DNA of 64,000 nucleotides from NCBI GenBank assembly GCA_010094025.1, contig ML991783.1:248001-312000 (forward strand), read 5' to 3'. Below are positions 24,088 to 33,806 of the stretch, piece by piece. The stretch comes from Viridothelium virens (Eukaryota > Ascomycota > Dothideomycetes > Trypetheliales > Trypetheliaceae). The position numbers and the translations under genes were made by a program. How positions within the stretch are numbered: the stretch's first letter is position 1; each line of letters starts with the position of its first letter. The notes under the pieces were generated by a model. The model made no database searches and was not told the origin of the DNA. It worked only from the letters and a program-made list of their open reading frames with translations.

Positions 24088-25540
24088 ATGAAAACTGACA
24101 ACTATCTCGCTTTATGTCTCGAGCAGGCGGCTAACTCCAATCTGCGCTACCGTCATGGTTGCATCGTTGTGCGCGGTGGAAAAGTCATTGGGGAGGGCTT
24201 CAATGAGTCTCGCTCTGGATTTGACGGAGGGGCTCTTAAGACTGGCTTTATCGCTGCCGGTCCGCCGAAGTCAAAATGTAAATCGAGTAGCAAGATTCCA
24301 GAGGAACTGAGTAATGATGTTGAGGCTACGAAGAATGCCCCTCACAAAGGCTTGACTCTGTTCGAGAACATGGGCGGGGGACACAACATCAACACACCAT
24401 TTACCATGCACTCTGAGATGATGGCCATTCGTTCTGCTCTCTCTACTTCTTCTACTCTGGCTGCCACTGTGAGGTCGTCTAAAAAACCGTACTTCAAACT
24501 ACCGGGTTTGTCTAAACAAGACAAACGACTAAGACGCGAGGCCCTCAAAGCATACGTCTCGCACATCTGTAGCGAGGGTAACGCCGCTATCACCGAGCAG
24601 TCGACCGTGGAGCGACGCCGTGACTTGGCGCAAGTTCAACAGAGGCAATTTGAATCCGCTACATCTCAATCAGGTGGCTATGGAGGAGAAGGCGAACAAC
24701 AAGAGCGAAGGGGAGAAGGTAAGGAAGCAGCGAGTCAAGAGCGACAACGACGACGAGCGGATGCTTCTTTGGAAGGGTGTGAAGAAAGACCAAGCATGTT
24801 CTTCAGATACTTATTCTCTTCACGACCATCAGAAAACTTCTCATCATTGTCATCACCAGCACCACCAACAGTCTCAGTATCACCACCAGTACCATGACCA
24901 GAAACACCAACATGGGCAGCACGGACAGAAGGGTTCACAACAAAACCGCAAATCCTTGTCCAGGCCTAAGAAGGACGAGACCTATCAACCGCAGGCCTTC
25001 CTGCAGCCTTATGCTCGGACAGAGCACCCCCCATATAGCATAGCAGAGCGGAGGAGATTTAACCGCCTCAACGGTGTTGATTTGTATGTTGCAAGGCTCG
25101 GAAACCACAGTGAAAATGAAAGAAAGCAATCGAAGAGACCTCTCGAAGAAGCTGAGCCGGCTGCTCAACCAATAGAGTTGGATCGCAGCTTAGTAAAATC
25201 GGAGAAGATTGCGTCAATGGGGTCTTTGCATGAAGAACTCGAGTTTCCAGATCCGCGCATTCCTTCTCGCTCACCGCCTAAGGAGCGAGAGCTGTTCGAC
25301 TGCAGTATGATCCGGGCGTCCAAGCCTTGCTATCGGTGTGTCGAATATATGCGCTCGGTTGGCATTAAGCGGGTATTCTGGACGGATGAGACGGGTCAAT
25401 GGAAAGGGTGCAAGGTCCACGAGCTCTGTGACTCATTTGACAAGTTATCAACGAGTCGACACGCAGATGAAATAGCTGGCAGTGGTCCATTTGTGACAAA
25501 GCATGAGGTCTTGATGTTGCGGAGAAGGATGGGGAATTAA
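24088..25540 (+). CDS. CMP/dCMP deaminase-fold protein with long insert
   Basis: Two exons: 24088-24718 and 24807-25540, with an 88-nt intron (GTAAGG donor, TTCTTCAG acceptor) that joins two different frames in correct phase, giving 454 aa. The start MKTDNYLALCLEQAANSNLR leads straight into the deaminase core: YRHGCIVVRGGKVIGEGFN, then the zinc/proton-shuttle motif TMHSEMMAIRSAL (His and Glu, about residue 109), and far downstream the second zinc motif KPCYRCVEYM (two Cys, about residues 382-386), followed by VGIKRVFWTDETGQW. About 270 residues separate the two motifs, against a few dozen in ordinary deaminases. The insert is rich in Gln, His, Lys and Glu, with a (His/Gln)n run, and looks disordered. 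All zinc ligands are present, so it could be active. Substrate (nucleotide, tRNA base or other) is unknown. Confidence 0.85.
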
Positions 25541-26239
25541 CTACAAGAGTAGCGAGCCATAAGCCGATCTTTATTCAATGGTAAGGAAATTCCGCGTAGT
25601 TCTACAATTCCGACGTCTTGCGAGTCCCAGTGGATATGCGGAGTAAACTTACAACACCTTACGCTCCCTCATTTGGGAAAAGTGCAATGCTCAAGGGACA
25701 AGGTATGCTCACTTACAGTCTCCAGTAAAATCCCTGACGATAGTGTTACTCTTACATACCTTACGGCGGCTGGGGGGTTCCTCAACTGGTAGTTAATACA
25801 ATGTTACCTCAGTTTAAATGTTATGACCATGTTGGCCCATGTTAAAGCAGTTGACATGGACCAACAAGGTCATAACAGCAAAGTCAAAATAACATTGCAT
25901 TAACTACCAGTTGAGGAACCCCCCAGCCGCCGTAAGGTATGCTAGAATACGTGACTACTTGACTTCTTTGTCGAATACTTGGCGCCCCCTTTTCTCGGGA
26001 AGAGATCCATCCGAAGCACCAATGATAGATTGATTGTCTCGCACAAAGTAGAGTGGGGAGGCGGAAAGAAGTCATAAACGCACAGAGAGCGATTCTTTTC
26101 CTAAAAAACGGCTTGCCGTAATATTAAAGCCAAAGAGGGAAGTAGGACGACCAGCGTCCGAGGTCTCTGCCTTTTGCTCGCTGTGTTTTTATTTCAACCG
26201 TCAGCTTTAGCTTGCCACCCAGAACCTCTCTTTCCAAGA
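25541..26239. other. Intergenic region holding a MITE
   Basis: Apart from the family-1 element at 25759-25937 nothing is recognised. Both flanking genes end here. Confidence 0.6.
25759..25937. mobile_element. MITE family 1, copy 1 (179 bp)
   Basis: A non-autonomous DNA element flanked by TA on both sides (25757-25758 and 25938-25939). The ends are inverted repeats starting CCTTACGGCGGCTGGGGGG and extend about 49 bp with one mismatch. The interior holds a second inverted pair (GTTATGACC against GGTCATAAC), so the whole element can fold into one long hairpin. TA duplication suggests mobilisation by a Tc1/mariner or pogo-type transposase, which is not present in this window. No open frame. Confidence 0.92.
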
Positions 26240-27156
26240 TTAATCTTCATCATCAGCCTCGATCTCGTTCTCGTCCGCACGCTTCTTCGGAGACTTCGCT
26301 CCCGACCAGAGTAGGTGGAACGTCTTAAAACCAGACGCATTGGGGTCGTCTAGCTCAACGGTGTAATCCTTTGGATCAAATCCATCTGTTTCCGTACGTT
26401 TGTCACAGATCGACTTGTCTGGCGGATTCTGCATCAATGCGGCACAATGCGGCCTTGCAAACGCGTTTTAGCAGTTTTGTTCTCTCGGTGAACATGGGGC
26501 ACTGAATGCTTGACTTACGCTGAGTTACCAAAATTTTTGAAATTCCTGTAGAACCACTTCTTCTGCGCAATTGGGGGGTCTGCCGCTCTATAGCTTGCTT
26601 GGATATTGTTCTTTTGCACTGCGATCCACTGAGCAAATGTTTTTCAATCATACAGGACTGGTCATCTAGCACTCACCGTTTTGTTCTTCGGGACGAGCAG
26701 CGGTAATATGAGTGTATGCGCCACCTTGCGCAGTTCCCTCGTAAGTGTTTTCTTCTGCACTTGTGAATCCTGGTGGGGGTTGAGGGATTCCCCGTCTCTT
26801 GATTTTATCAGCATCGCCCGCAAAAGGCTGGAGTCCTGCTCCACTCTTGGTGTTCTTGCCCGAGCGATTAGTATTGTCCCTCTGTCTGGCTCGAAGTTAG
26901 ATGGGGCGAAGTCTAGTTTGAGGTGAGGAGCGAGTCGTATATCTTACAGAACTCGAAGTCCTTTGAAACATAGAATGTCTGCACAATTGGCATCGCAGAT
27001 GTGTTCCTGACTTGTGCAATCCATCCACATGGTAATGGGATCATTCTCACTATCGCCCGTCGCTCGTTTCTGAATACGATCGGAGGTTGGTACAGCATTG
27101 ACATGTTGAAGAAGCAATGATGATGTTGCTAAAGCAAAGATATAATAACGGAACAT
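26240..27156 (-). CDS. Secreted protein, unknown function
   Basis: Four exons: 27156-26948, 26885-26677, 26618-26519 and 26453-26240, giving 243 aa. The product starts with a signal peptide (MFRYYIFALATSSLLLQHVNA) and a likely Kex2 site (QKR) soon after. The mature N-terminus is Cys-rich (WMDCTSQEHICDANCADILC). The middle has RSGKNTKSGAGLQPF and the Gly/Gln stretch EENTYEGTAQGGAYTHITAA, which faintly recalls the NucA/NucB secreted nuclease motif but lacks its usual DEYPFAS core. The C-terminus is highly acidic and basic. I do not assign a function. All joins keep the frame with GT/AG borders. The ATG at 27156 is preferred to one eight codons upstream because the signal peptide begins there. 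It is divergent from the secreted protein gene at 28.1 kb. Confidence 0.75.
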
Positions 27157-28115
27157 GGTGACAATGCTAGGTAATGACAAGAATCTGCCCAGACAGGGAG
27201 GAGGTGGTTCTCAAAGTGTTGTCGAGGTCATTTAACAAGAGAAAGTGAAGGCTCTGGCTATCCAAGAGAACTACGAAGGCGAGATAGCTGCATTTATAAC
27301 TGCAGGTTTATCCAGAGGATATACTGGATTCAAGAATTCCAGCTTTGCATGATGAAAGATATGGAGATTAAAGCCAACAATCAACTTTGATGGGGTCAGC
27401 CATGAAGGAGTGTCGATGATGATGAAAAGATGAATCAGAGGGAACAATGCTCAACATGAGACAATTGTGTCATGCTGTTGATCTTCTATTCCAAAGAGAA
27501 AGTTCATAGCAGAGCCCTCAACAATCGACGTAGAGGAATTGAAGGAAATAAAGACAGATACATTAGATGAATTCGTCTGGTCCTCACCCTTTAGCTCGCT
27601 TAACAGTGAGGATCTACTGCTGGGTCCCTACTCTCCAGCAATAGCTTTTGGCCAGGTGTGAACTTCTCTAATTATACAAACTTAAAAGTGGGCTGCATAG
27701 GCAAAATGACATCCTAATAGGCCCCTAGCCGAGATACCTTAGACCTTGGCATCTGCGCTTGCAATCTTGGCATCTCAGCCCAGCGGCTAAATGATACACA
27801 TGACGAGGAGTGTTTGAGGCTCAGCCGCGATATATTAAGCCATGTTGGAAATTTAGCGATCAAGCCAGTGTATTCAGAAGATCCACAAAATGACGTTGAA
27901 AATACATATCTTCAACGTATCGAGCCTGGGCTTATTCTTCAAAACGCTTGAAGGTCATAGTCTACCATCTATAAAGGAGTGCTTTGGAACGACCCTGACT
28001 CCGCAGAATCTTCAACTCCCTACTTCATCAAACGAAGTTTACTTCATCTCCCACAGTCAAGCTTAATCTCGGAGCTCTGTTTCAGCACTTCACTAGAAAA
28101 GACTTACATTTCACT
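27157..28115. promoter_or_regulatory. Shared upstream region of two secreted-protein genes
   Basis: These 959 bp separate divergent start codons. It is AT-rich in parts and contains repeated CCGAGATACCTTAG-like and ATCTCGGC-like words, but I cannot name a regulator. No coding family. Confidence 0.45.
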
Positions 28116-28889
28116 ATGCATTCCTCCACGCTTTCGGTTGTTCTCATGACAGGTCTTTTTGCATTTCTCACAGCGGCCGCACCTGCCCAAGATGGCTCTC
28201 AGCTACAAGCTCGTGATCAGAAGAACGTCAACGGTATGGTCGTCACGATAGATGACCTTGGTTCCGGAGACGATCGCGTTAAACGTGAAGAGAATGTCAC
28301 CAGAGACGGTATAACCTTCACAACGAGCGATCTTACGGACGAGGAACTGTCGCCGAGGTCGGAAGTAGCCAAGCGAAACAGCGATTACGTCTCTTCTTGC
28401 GGACCAAAGTCAGGATGGATTCCCATCGCTGATCACTACGACCAATCTGGAACCAAGTGGTGGGGGTACTCAAGTGCCGTCGATGCGTTTTGCACTCGGG
28501 TTTCGTCTGACTTCGATGGGAACCCAATTGTAGTTGCACCAAAAAAGAAACTTTCCGCAACGGTGAGGTTCGAGAACGAATCCGATCAGACAGGAACACG
28601 GGTTGGCTTGAAGAACGAAGTTCCAGGGCACATAGAATGTAAGAGGAGTAGCAGTATCGGTAGTCTTCCTGTTCGCTAACTTGGTGTAGTTGAGATCCAC
28701 AATAAGCAGTCTGATGGAGACGAAAGGCCCAATCACGACAGCTGCACACGATATCTTATGGAAATGACAGCTCCACCAGGTTACAAGGGTTCCAACTGCT
28801 ATGGAAGCAACAATAAAGATACTAAGGGTGGTTCATACCAGGTTGGATCGAAAAAGATTTCTTACCATGGACTTCCTGGCACTAATTAG
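28116..28889 (+). CDS. Secreted, Kex2-processed effector-like protein
   Basis: Two exons: 28116-28638 and 28690-28889, with a 51-nt intron (GTAAGA donor, GTGTAG acceptor), giving 240 aa. A signal peptide (MHSSTLSVVLMTGLFAFLTAAA) is followed by a pro-region with dibasic sites (VKR, AKR), then a mature domain of about 150 residues starting near SSCGPKSGWIPIADHYDQSG. It has four Cys, at SSCGP, AFCTRV, DSCTRY and SNCYGS. Family-like conserved phrases are SAVDAFCTRVSSDFDGNPIV, FEIHNKQ and DTKGGSYQVGS. This is a widespread type of uncharacterised secreted fungal protein, often listed among candidate effectors; I cannot assign activity. A shorter unspliced reading would end at 28679, but the spliced C-terminus restores the last two Cys. 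Confidence 0.82.
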
Positions 28890-30123
28890 GTAGATGGATG
28901 GAGAAAGTGATGACCATGTCACTCCTCATGGGCGGGATATCTGAAGACTATCTTACCATCGGGCATATGGCTGGTACGGTCCTATAATATGCACCATGCA
29001 GGCCATGGTGAAGTAGAGTCTAGTTTTAATACCAATCAACTGACTTTCGCTTGCTCTGAATTCCACTTACCAAATTGCCAAGTAATAAAGATCTGTTAGC
29101 GGAATTTCATGTCGTAGCGTCATAAGCGCCATACCTGCCGAATTAGCAATCTACTGCTCTTCGAGACTGTCGTCTGGGATGCAAGAGTTCGGTCGATCGA
29201 TAGATGTGTGCCTCTGGGATGCCCAAATTAGACATCCAAACAGTATATTTGATCGGTATCCGCAAGCATAATATGGTCAATCATTTCTGATCAAGGTTGG
29301 GTTGCCTATACAGTGGCTAAAGAAAGCACTCTGGTCAGTCCTGCTAGATCTGTTGATCAGAACCTCGAGAAAACACCGAAAGGTGTGCGAGTAAAGCGGC
29401 ACAGGAGACAAGTCCGCTTCTTGGAGGGGCAAACAACGGCGATCTGGCTGTGACAGTGTTTAAATAAGATAGTACAGTCTGATCGTTGCTTGGATGAGAA
29501 GAGGTGAGGTTAAGAAGAAATAGCTGAGCCATATGTGGGTCAGCCAATCAGAGGAGTCTGTGTCGCATCGATGCAGCCGCTTCCAACGCAAAGCTTACTT
29601 CGTGTCGATGCCTCTCAAATCATGATCCTCCTTTTCCATGGACGGAACGGAAATATACGAACTCCTCGTCTGAGATCCACACGCACGGTGTTCCGAAGGC
29701 GAATCAGCGGGCTCCAACTAGAGTACTCGCGCTCAGCTTTTGTATCAGACCCACACAGACTTGGCAGCCTCCTGCAGAAGATCTTATGATGGGGCTGTAT
29801 CGACGGGTGGTGTCTTGAAGCCCAACACATGTCAGCTCTAGGCAATAACGGAGCTCGCATTTTGGATGCGACCTGTCAATAGCTAGGTCCAGAAAAGCAA
29901 GAGGTGCTCGAGGATAGGAACGTGTTCATCAACGAGGACAGTGTTCGGTTGATCACGACATGACCTCCCACGTCTATAGGCAGCTTCTTCTATCTTCCGA
30001 AACAGAAGGTAAGGCTGGAGGTGATCAGTTGCATCACGTGATCTCATAGGATTCGTGCTCAGAAAGGTACCCGTAAGTACCTATATCTTACCTAGACCTA
30101 GTATATATAGGTCCTCGTAGGTT
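28890..30123. other. Intergenic, no gene recognised
   Basis: About 1.2 kb with only short frames on both strands; nothing resembles a family. Confidence 0.5.
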
Positions 30124-30850
30124 ATGGTTCAATCAGTGAGCATTCCCTACCTTTCGATCGACGTATCGCCTATCTTGCTTGCAGACGTCTCTAAGCAGCC
30201 AGAATTTCTCGGCTTTAACACTCAGCAGCCCCCCTTCTCCCATAGCATTGGTGACGATGGCCCACGTCCTGCTTTTCTGTGCAGGAGACGTATCTCCTAA
30301 GGCAGGCCTCAGCTCATCAACCTGTTTCTGCATTGGACTAATTGATCCCTTGCTTTAGGTGATAGACAGGCTCATCACCAAATCTCAAAGCCATTCCCCG
30401 TCATTTAATTGCTGGACACTCATCCGCGGACCCTCTCAAGCTGTCAAGGATGAAGAGACTCCAGTCCCGGTCGAATCCTTCAGCACAGGGTTCAAAGGTG
30501 CATCCATCGACTCTCTTGCGGGCTTTGTCACTTCTCGCATTCCCGAACCTGTTGGATTGCTCACCCCATACACTTTCGCCGTGCTGGATGAGCGCAGTGA
30601 AAGAGACGACACCGTCCTTCTCGTGCATCAAGTAACAAGCTATCCCGACAAGGATCCAGAAGATACGAATCCAGACCCGTCGACGGCGAAGAAAGAGTGG
30701 AAGCAGTGGCGCGTGACCTTTGTGTCGGGTCAGTGGGTAGTATCTGTACTGGAAGAAGGAGATGATTTGTTGACGGAGAGCTTTGACGATTCATTGTTTT
30801 CCGTTGATGCCGATGGGGTTTTGCATGTTCGGCGCATAGAAGGATCTTGA
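30124..30850 (+). CDS. Hypothetical protein, 202 aa
   Basis: The last exon (30359-30850) is an open, acidic reading frame with FSTGFKGASIDSLAGFVTSR and WKQWRVTFVSGQWVVSVLEE. Upstream, two short exons can be joined in phase: 30124-30135 (ATG, four codons, GTGAGC donor) and 30185-30289 (GTATCT donor; the acceptor GCTTTAG precedes 30359). The joined product begins MVQSTSLSSQNFSALTLSSP and has a hydrophobic patch MAHVLLFCAGD. Both introns keep the frame. I do not recognise the family or any motif. The third exon is fairly safe; the first two are an inference. Confidence 0.5.
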
Positions 30851-31500
30851 ATTCATTGCTGTGGTGCACGCTAGCCCGTCTCTGGTAGCTCCAGCCATTG
30901 CATAATTAGGTAATACGGTACTCTAGCCGTAATGTCACTTTCGGTGTTGCCCCCGGCTCCACTGCGATCGCGCTTTCACTGTGCCTACAAGATGGCGGAG
31001 AATAAGAATTGGAAATCCGATATCATCAGAATGCCGTCGGGTAACAAATTTTTGTACCTTTCCACCCACTTTAGCCGCATTTGGCAGGTACTCAGAATCG
31101 CTCCCGTTTCAGCCGACCATTCTTGTATCTTGCACTGTTTTTTTGAAGGGTCCCCCTGCACGTGGACCTGGAGACGGTACCTTATAGAGTACTGCAAGTC
31201 TCCTTTGCCAGAGCCTAAGCTGCTGTCCCGCCAGACCCAGGGGAGAGGCAAAATCAGAGCGTGGCCCTGGCCGGTCTCTTCATTGGCACGATTTGGTCCT
31301 TGTCCATAACCTAACCCACGTTCTCGCATGAGACATACCAGAACAGCAAGCCTTACCAGAAGTGCGGGCTGGTGCATACAGGACTGCGATGATGAGGTCA
31401 CACCCAGCAATTAGAGCAGTACACTCCATAGGAATTTTGATCATGACATCGCGTAGCGTGTACAATGGCCTGCCTATATGGACCAGCTTCTCCATCAATG
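30851..31500. other. Intergenic, upstream of sphingomyelinase gene
   Basis: Short overlapping frames only. An ATG at 31465 is in frame with the next gene, but a Met 12 codons later gives a better signal peptide. Confidence 0.45.
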
Positions 31501-33806
31501 ATGGGAGCAAGTTGGTTATTGCTCTTCGCCAGTAGAATCGCTTTCTTCTATAGTCTATTCGCGATGCTCGCTAATTCTTACATCGGCGCTGTTGCGCTGA
31601 GCACTCAAATCGTCCTTGCTCAAGCAGCAGCAACAAACTCCACTCCAGAAGCATTGAACCCCAACCTTACAAACACTATCCCTCAAGCTCCGGGAGGTCC
31701 AATTCTGTAATCTGGGCAACTTCTCCGAGCAATCAGACAGAAACTGATAGTGGCGTATAGCTACTACAATGGCTCTGGACCAGTTCCTCCGTATAATATG
31801 ACCTCTCCAAATCCGGTCCCGATCACACCATTGAATAGGTAAGTGGGAAGTTCTCTGGAGAATGTTTCACAGCAGCTTACTGAGACTCGGAGCTCTTCCG
31901 CAATTGAGAATAATCTCTTTAATGAGCTTGTGGGGATCGTGAACGGGACGAGCGTTACTGGTCAATGCAACAAATGCATAGCAGCAACTGAAGTAATGCA
32001 CATTGCTGCAATTACCCAACCGGTATCTACCGTAGTAGATCTCCTCATCAGAGCGTAAGTCCCATTCAGGTGGAACGAACATTCTCGTTGGCTTAGGTTA
32101 CTGGCAGATGTAACGCCTTCCCTGCTTTTGAGGAAACGATTTCCGCGCAGACTTGCTATGAAGAGTTCGGCGGCATCGGTAAGCTCAGAGTCTTTTTATG
32201 TAGATTAAAAGATTCGAAGTTGACGAGAAAAGGGAACACCGGACCATATTATGCGCAGCTCTTTTCCAAAATGAGTGCAGCAACTGGTGACCTGCAGGCC
32301 TTCTGTGCATACTACGATGCTTGCGACCTTCCGGACACCATTGCTATTGATGAAAGCCAGTACTTTAGTCCGAAGCCTTCAAGTGCCAATGTTGCCCCGG
32401 ACCCATCCGGCGAAAACATCAACGTGCTCCACTTGAGTGACTGGCACCTTGATCCCCGCTACGACATTGGTTCGGAGGCGAACTGCAGCCAATACCTTTG
32501 CTGCAGGCCCTACGCCACAAATACAGACCTTGACACAGATATTGAGGATCCTTCTATTCCAGCCTCTCGATTCGGTTACCTATACTGCGATTCTCCTCCT
32601 GACCTCGCCTTGTCTTCGTTCGCTTCGATGCCTGATTTCTTCAACATGAGTAGCGTTTCTTTTGGCATCTTCACAGGAGACATTGTTTCTCATGACAATG
32701 GAGACCAACTGTCGCGAGCTTATGTTGAGTATGAAGAAAAAGTGACTTACGAGACATTCAAGGCGGAGATGCGTAACGTTCCCGTCTATCCCACTCTTGG
32801 CAATCATGACTCTTTTCCTGAAGCGTACAACACGCAGAACGAACTAGACCCGAGCAAGAATTTGTCATCCAATGCCTTATCCTGGAATTACGACCTCTTG
32901 TCATCAATGTGGCAGACCGATGGTTGGGTCACGGCATCCGAAGCCAACTACGCTAAGACTCACTATGGAGCCTATGCCCACACGACCGCGCAAGGCCTGC
33001 GGATCATTTCCATCAATACCGACTTCTGGTACGTCGACAATATCTTCAATTACTGGAACTTCACCAACCCGGACACCTCAGGCATCCTGAAGTTCCTCGC
33101 TGACGAGCTCTCGGCCTGCGAAGCCGCCGGCCAACGGGCTTGGATCATCGGCCACGTCCTCTCGGGCTACAGCGGCACCAATGCGCTGCCCAATCCCTCA
33201 GCGCTGTTCTACTCCATCGTCCGTCGCTTCTCGCCTGCGACGATCGCTGGCATCTTCTTCGGCCACACCCACGAGGATCAGCTCCAGATCTTCTACGACT
33301 ACCTCCCAGACTCCACAGTCGCCGGGAAGAACAGCACGAGTCTGCGCAACACGACGCTCGTGGACTACAGCAAGCCGCTGCAGATGGGCTTCGTTGGTCC
33401 TTCCATCACTCCGCTGACGGGCTACAACGCGGGATACCAGCTGTACCAGGTCGATGCTAAGACTTTCTCCGTGACGGGCATCCAGACGTACTTCGCCAAC
33501 GTCTCGGACTCTCTGAATTGGCACACTCCAGTCTGGGATTTTGAGTATGATGCCCGGGAGACGTACGATGTTAACGGTACATGGCCTGCCGGTGCGCCGC
33601 TGAATGCGACGTTTTGGGATGGCGTGACGTATAACATGCTGAGAAATCATAGCTTGGTGGAGCGGTACAATTTCTTGGAGACGAAGAGTAGTGTCGTGAC
33701 GAAGAGCTGCAATACGGCGGCGTGTGCGGAGCAAAAGGTATGTTACATAAGGAGCGGAAGTGCAGCGCTAGGACGGGCGTGTCCACAGAGCAATGGACCC
33801 TCCTGA
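31501..33806 (+). CDS. Secreted acid sphingomyelinase-like phosphodiesterase
   Basis: Five exons: 31501-31706, 31761-31838, 31893-32054, 32108-32178 and 32233-33806, giving 696 aa. Acid sphingomyelinases are zinc metallophosphoesterases that release phosphocholine from sphingomyelin or act on related phosphodiesters; fungal ones are secreted or vacuolar. An N-terminal signal peptide leads to a saposin B-type domain (CNKCIAATEVMHIAA ... LIRACNAFPAFEE ... AQTCYEEFGG). The calcineurin-like catalytic domain has the metal motifs DWHLD, FTGDIVSHD, LGNHDSFP, IIGHVLSG and FFGHTHEDQ. A Cys-rich C-terminal module closes the protein (CNTAACAEQKVCYIRSGS). About a dozen N-glycosylation sites are visible. 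Possible GT/AG borders within the last 70 bases of the final exon are ignored because reading through keeps the family's terminal Cys pattern. Confidence 0.93.

Noticed and set aside
33725-33790. Possible last intron in the sphingomyelinase gene
   Set aside because: A GTATGT donor and CACAG acceptor exist, but splicing would remove the conserved C-terminal Cys segment; reading through keeps the family pattern.
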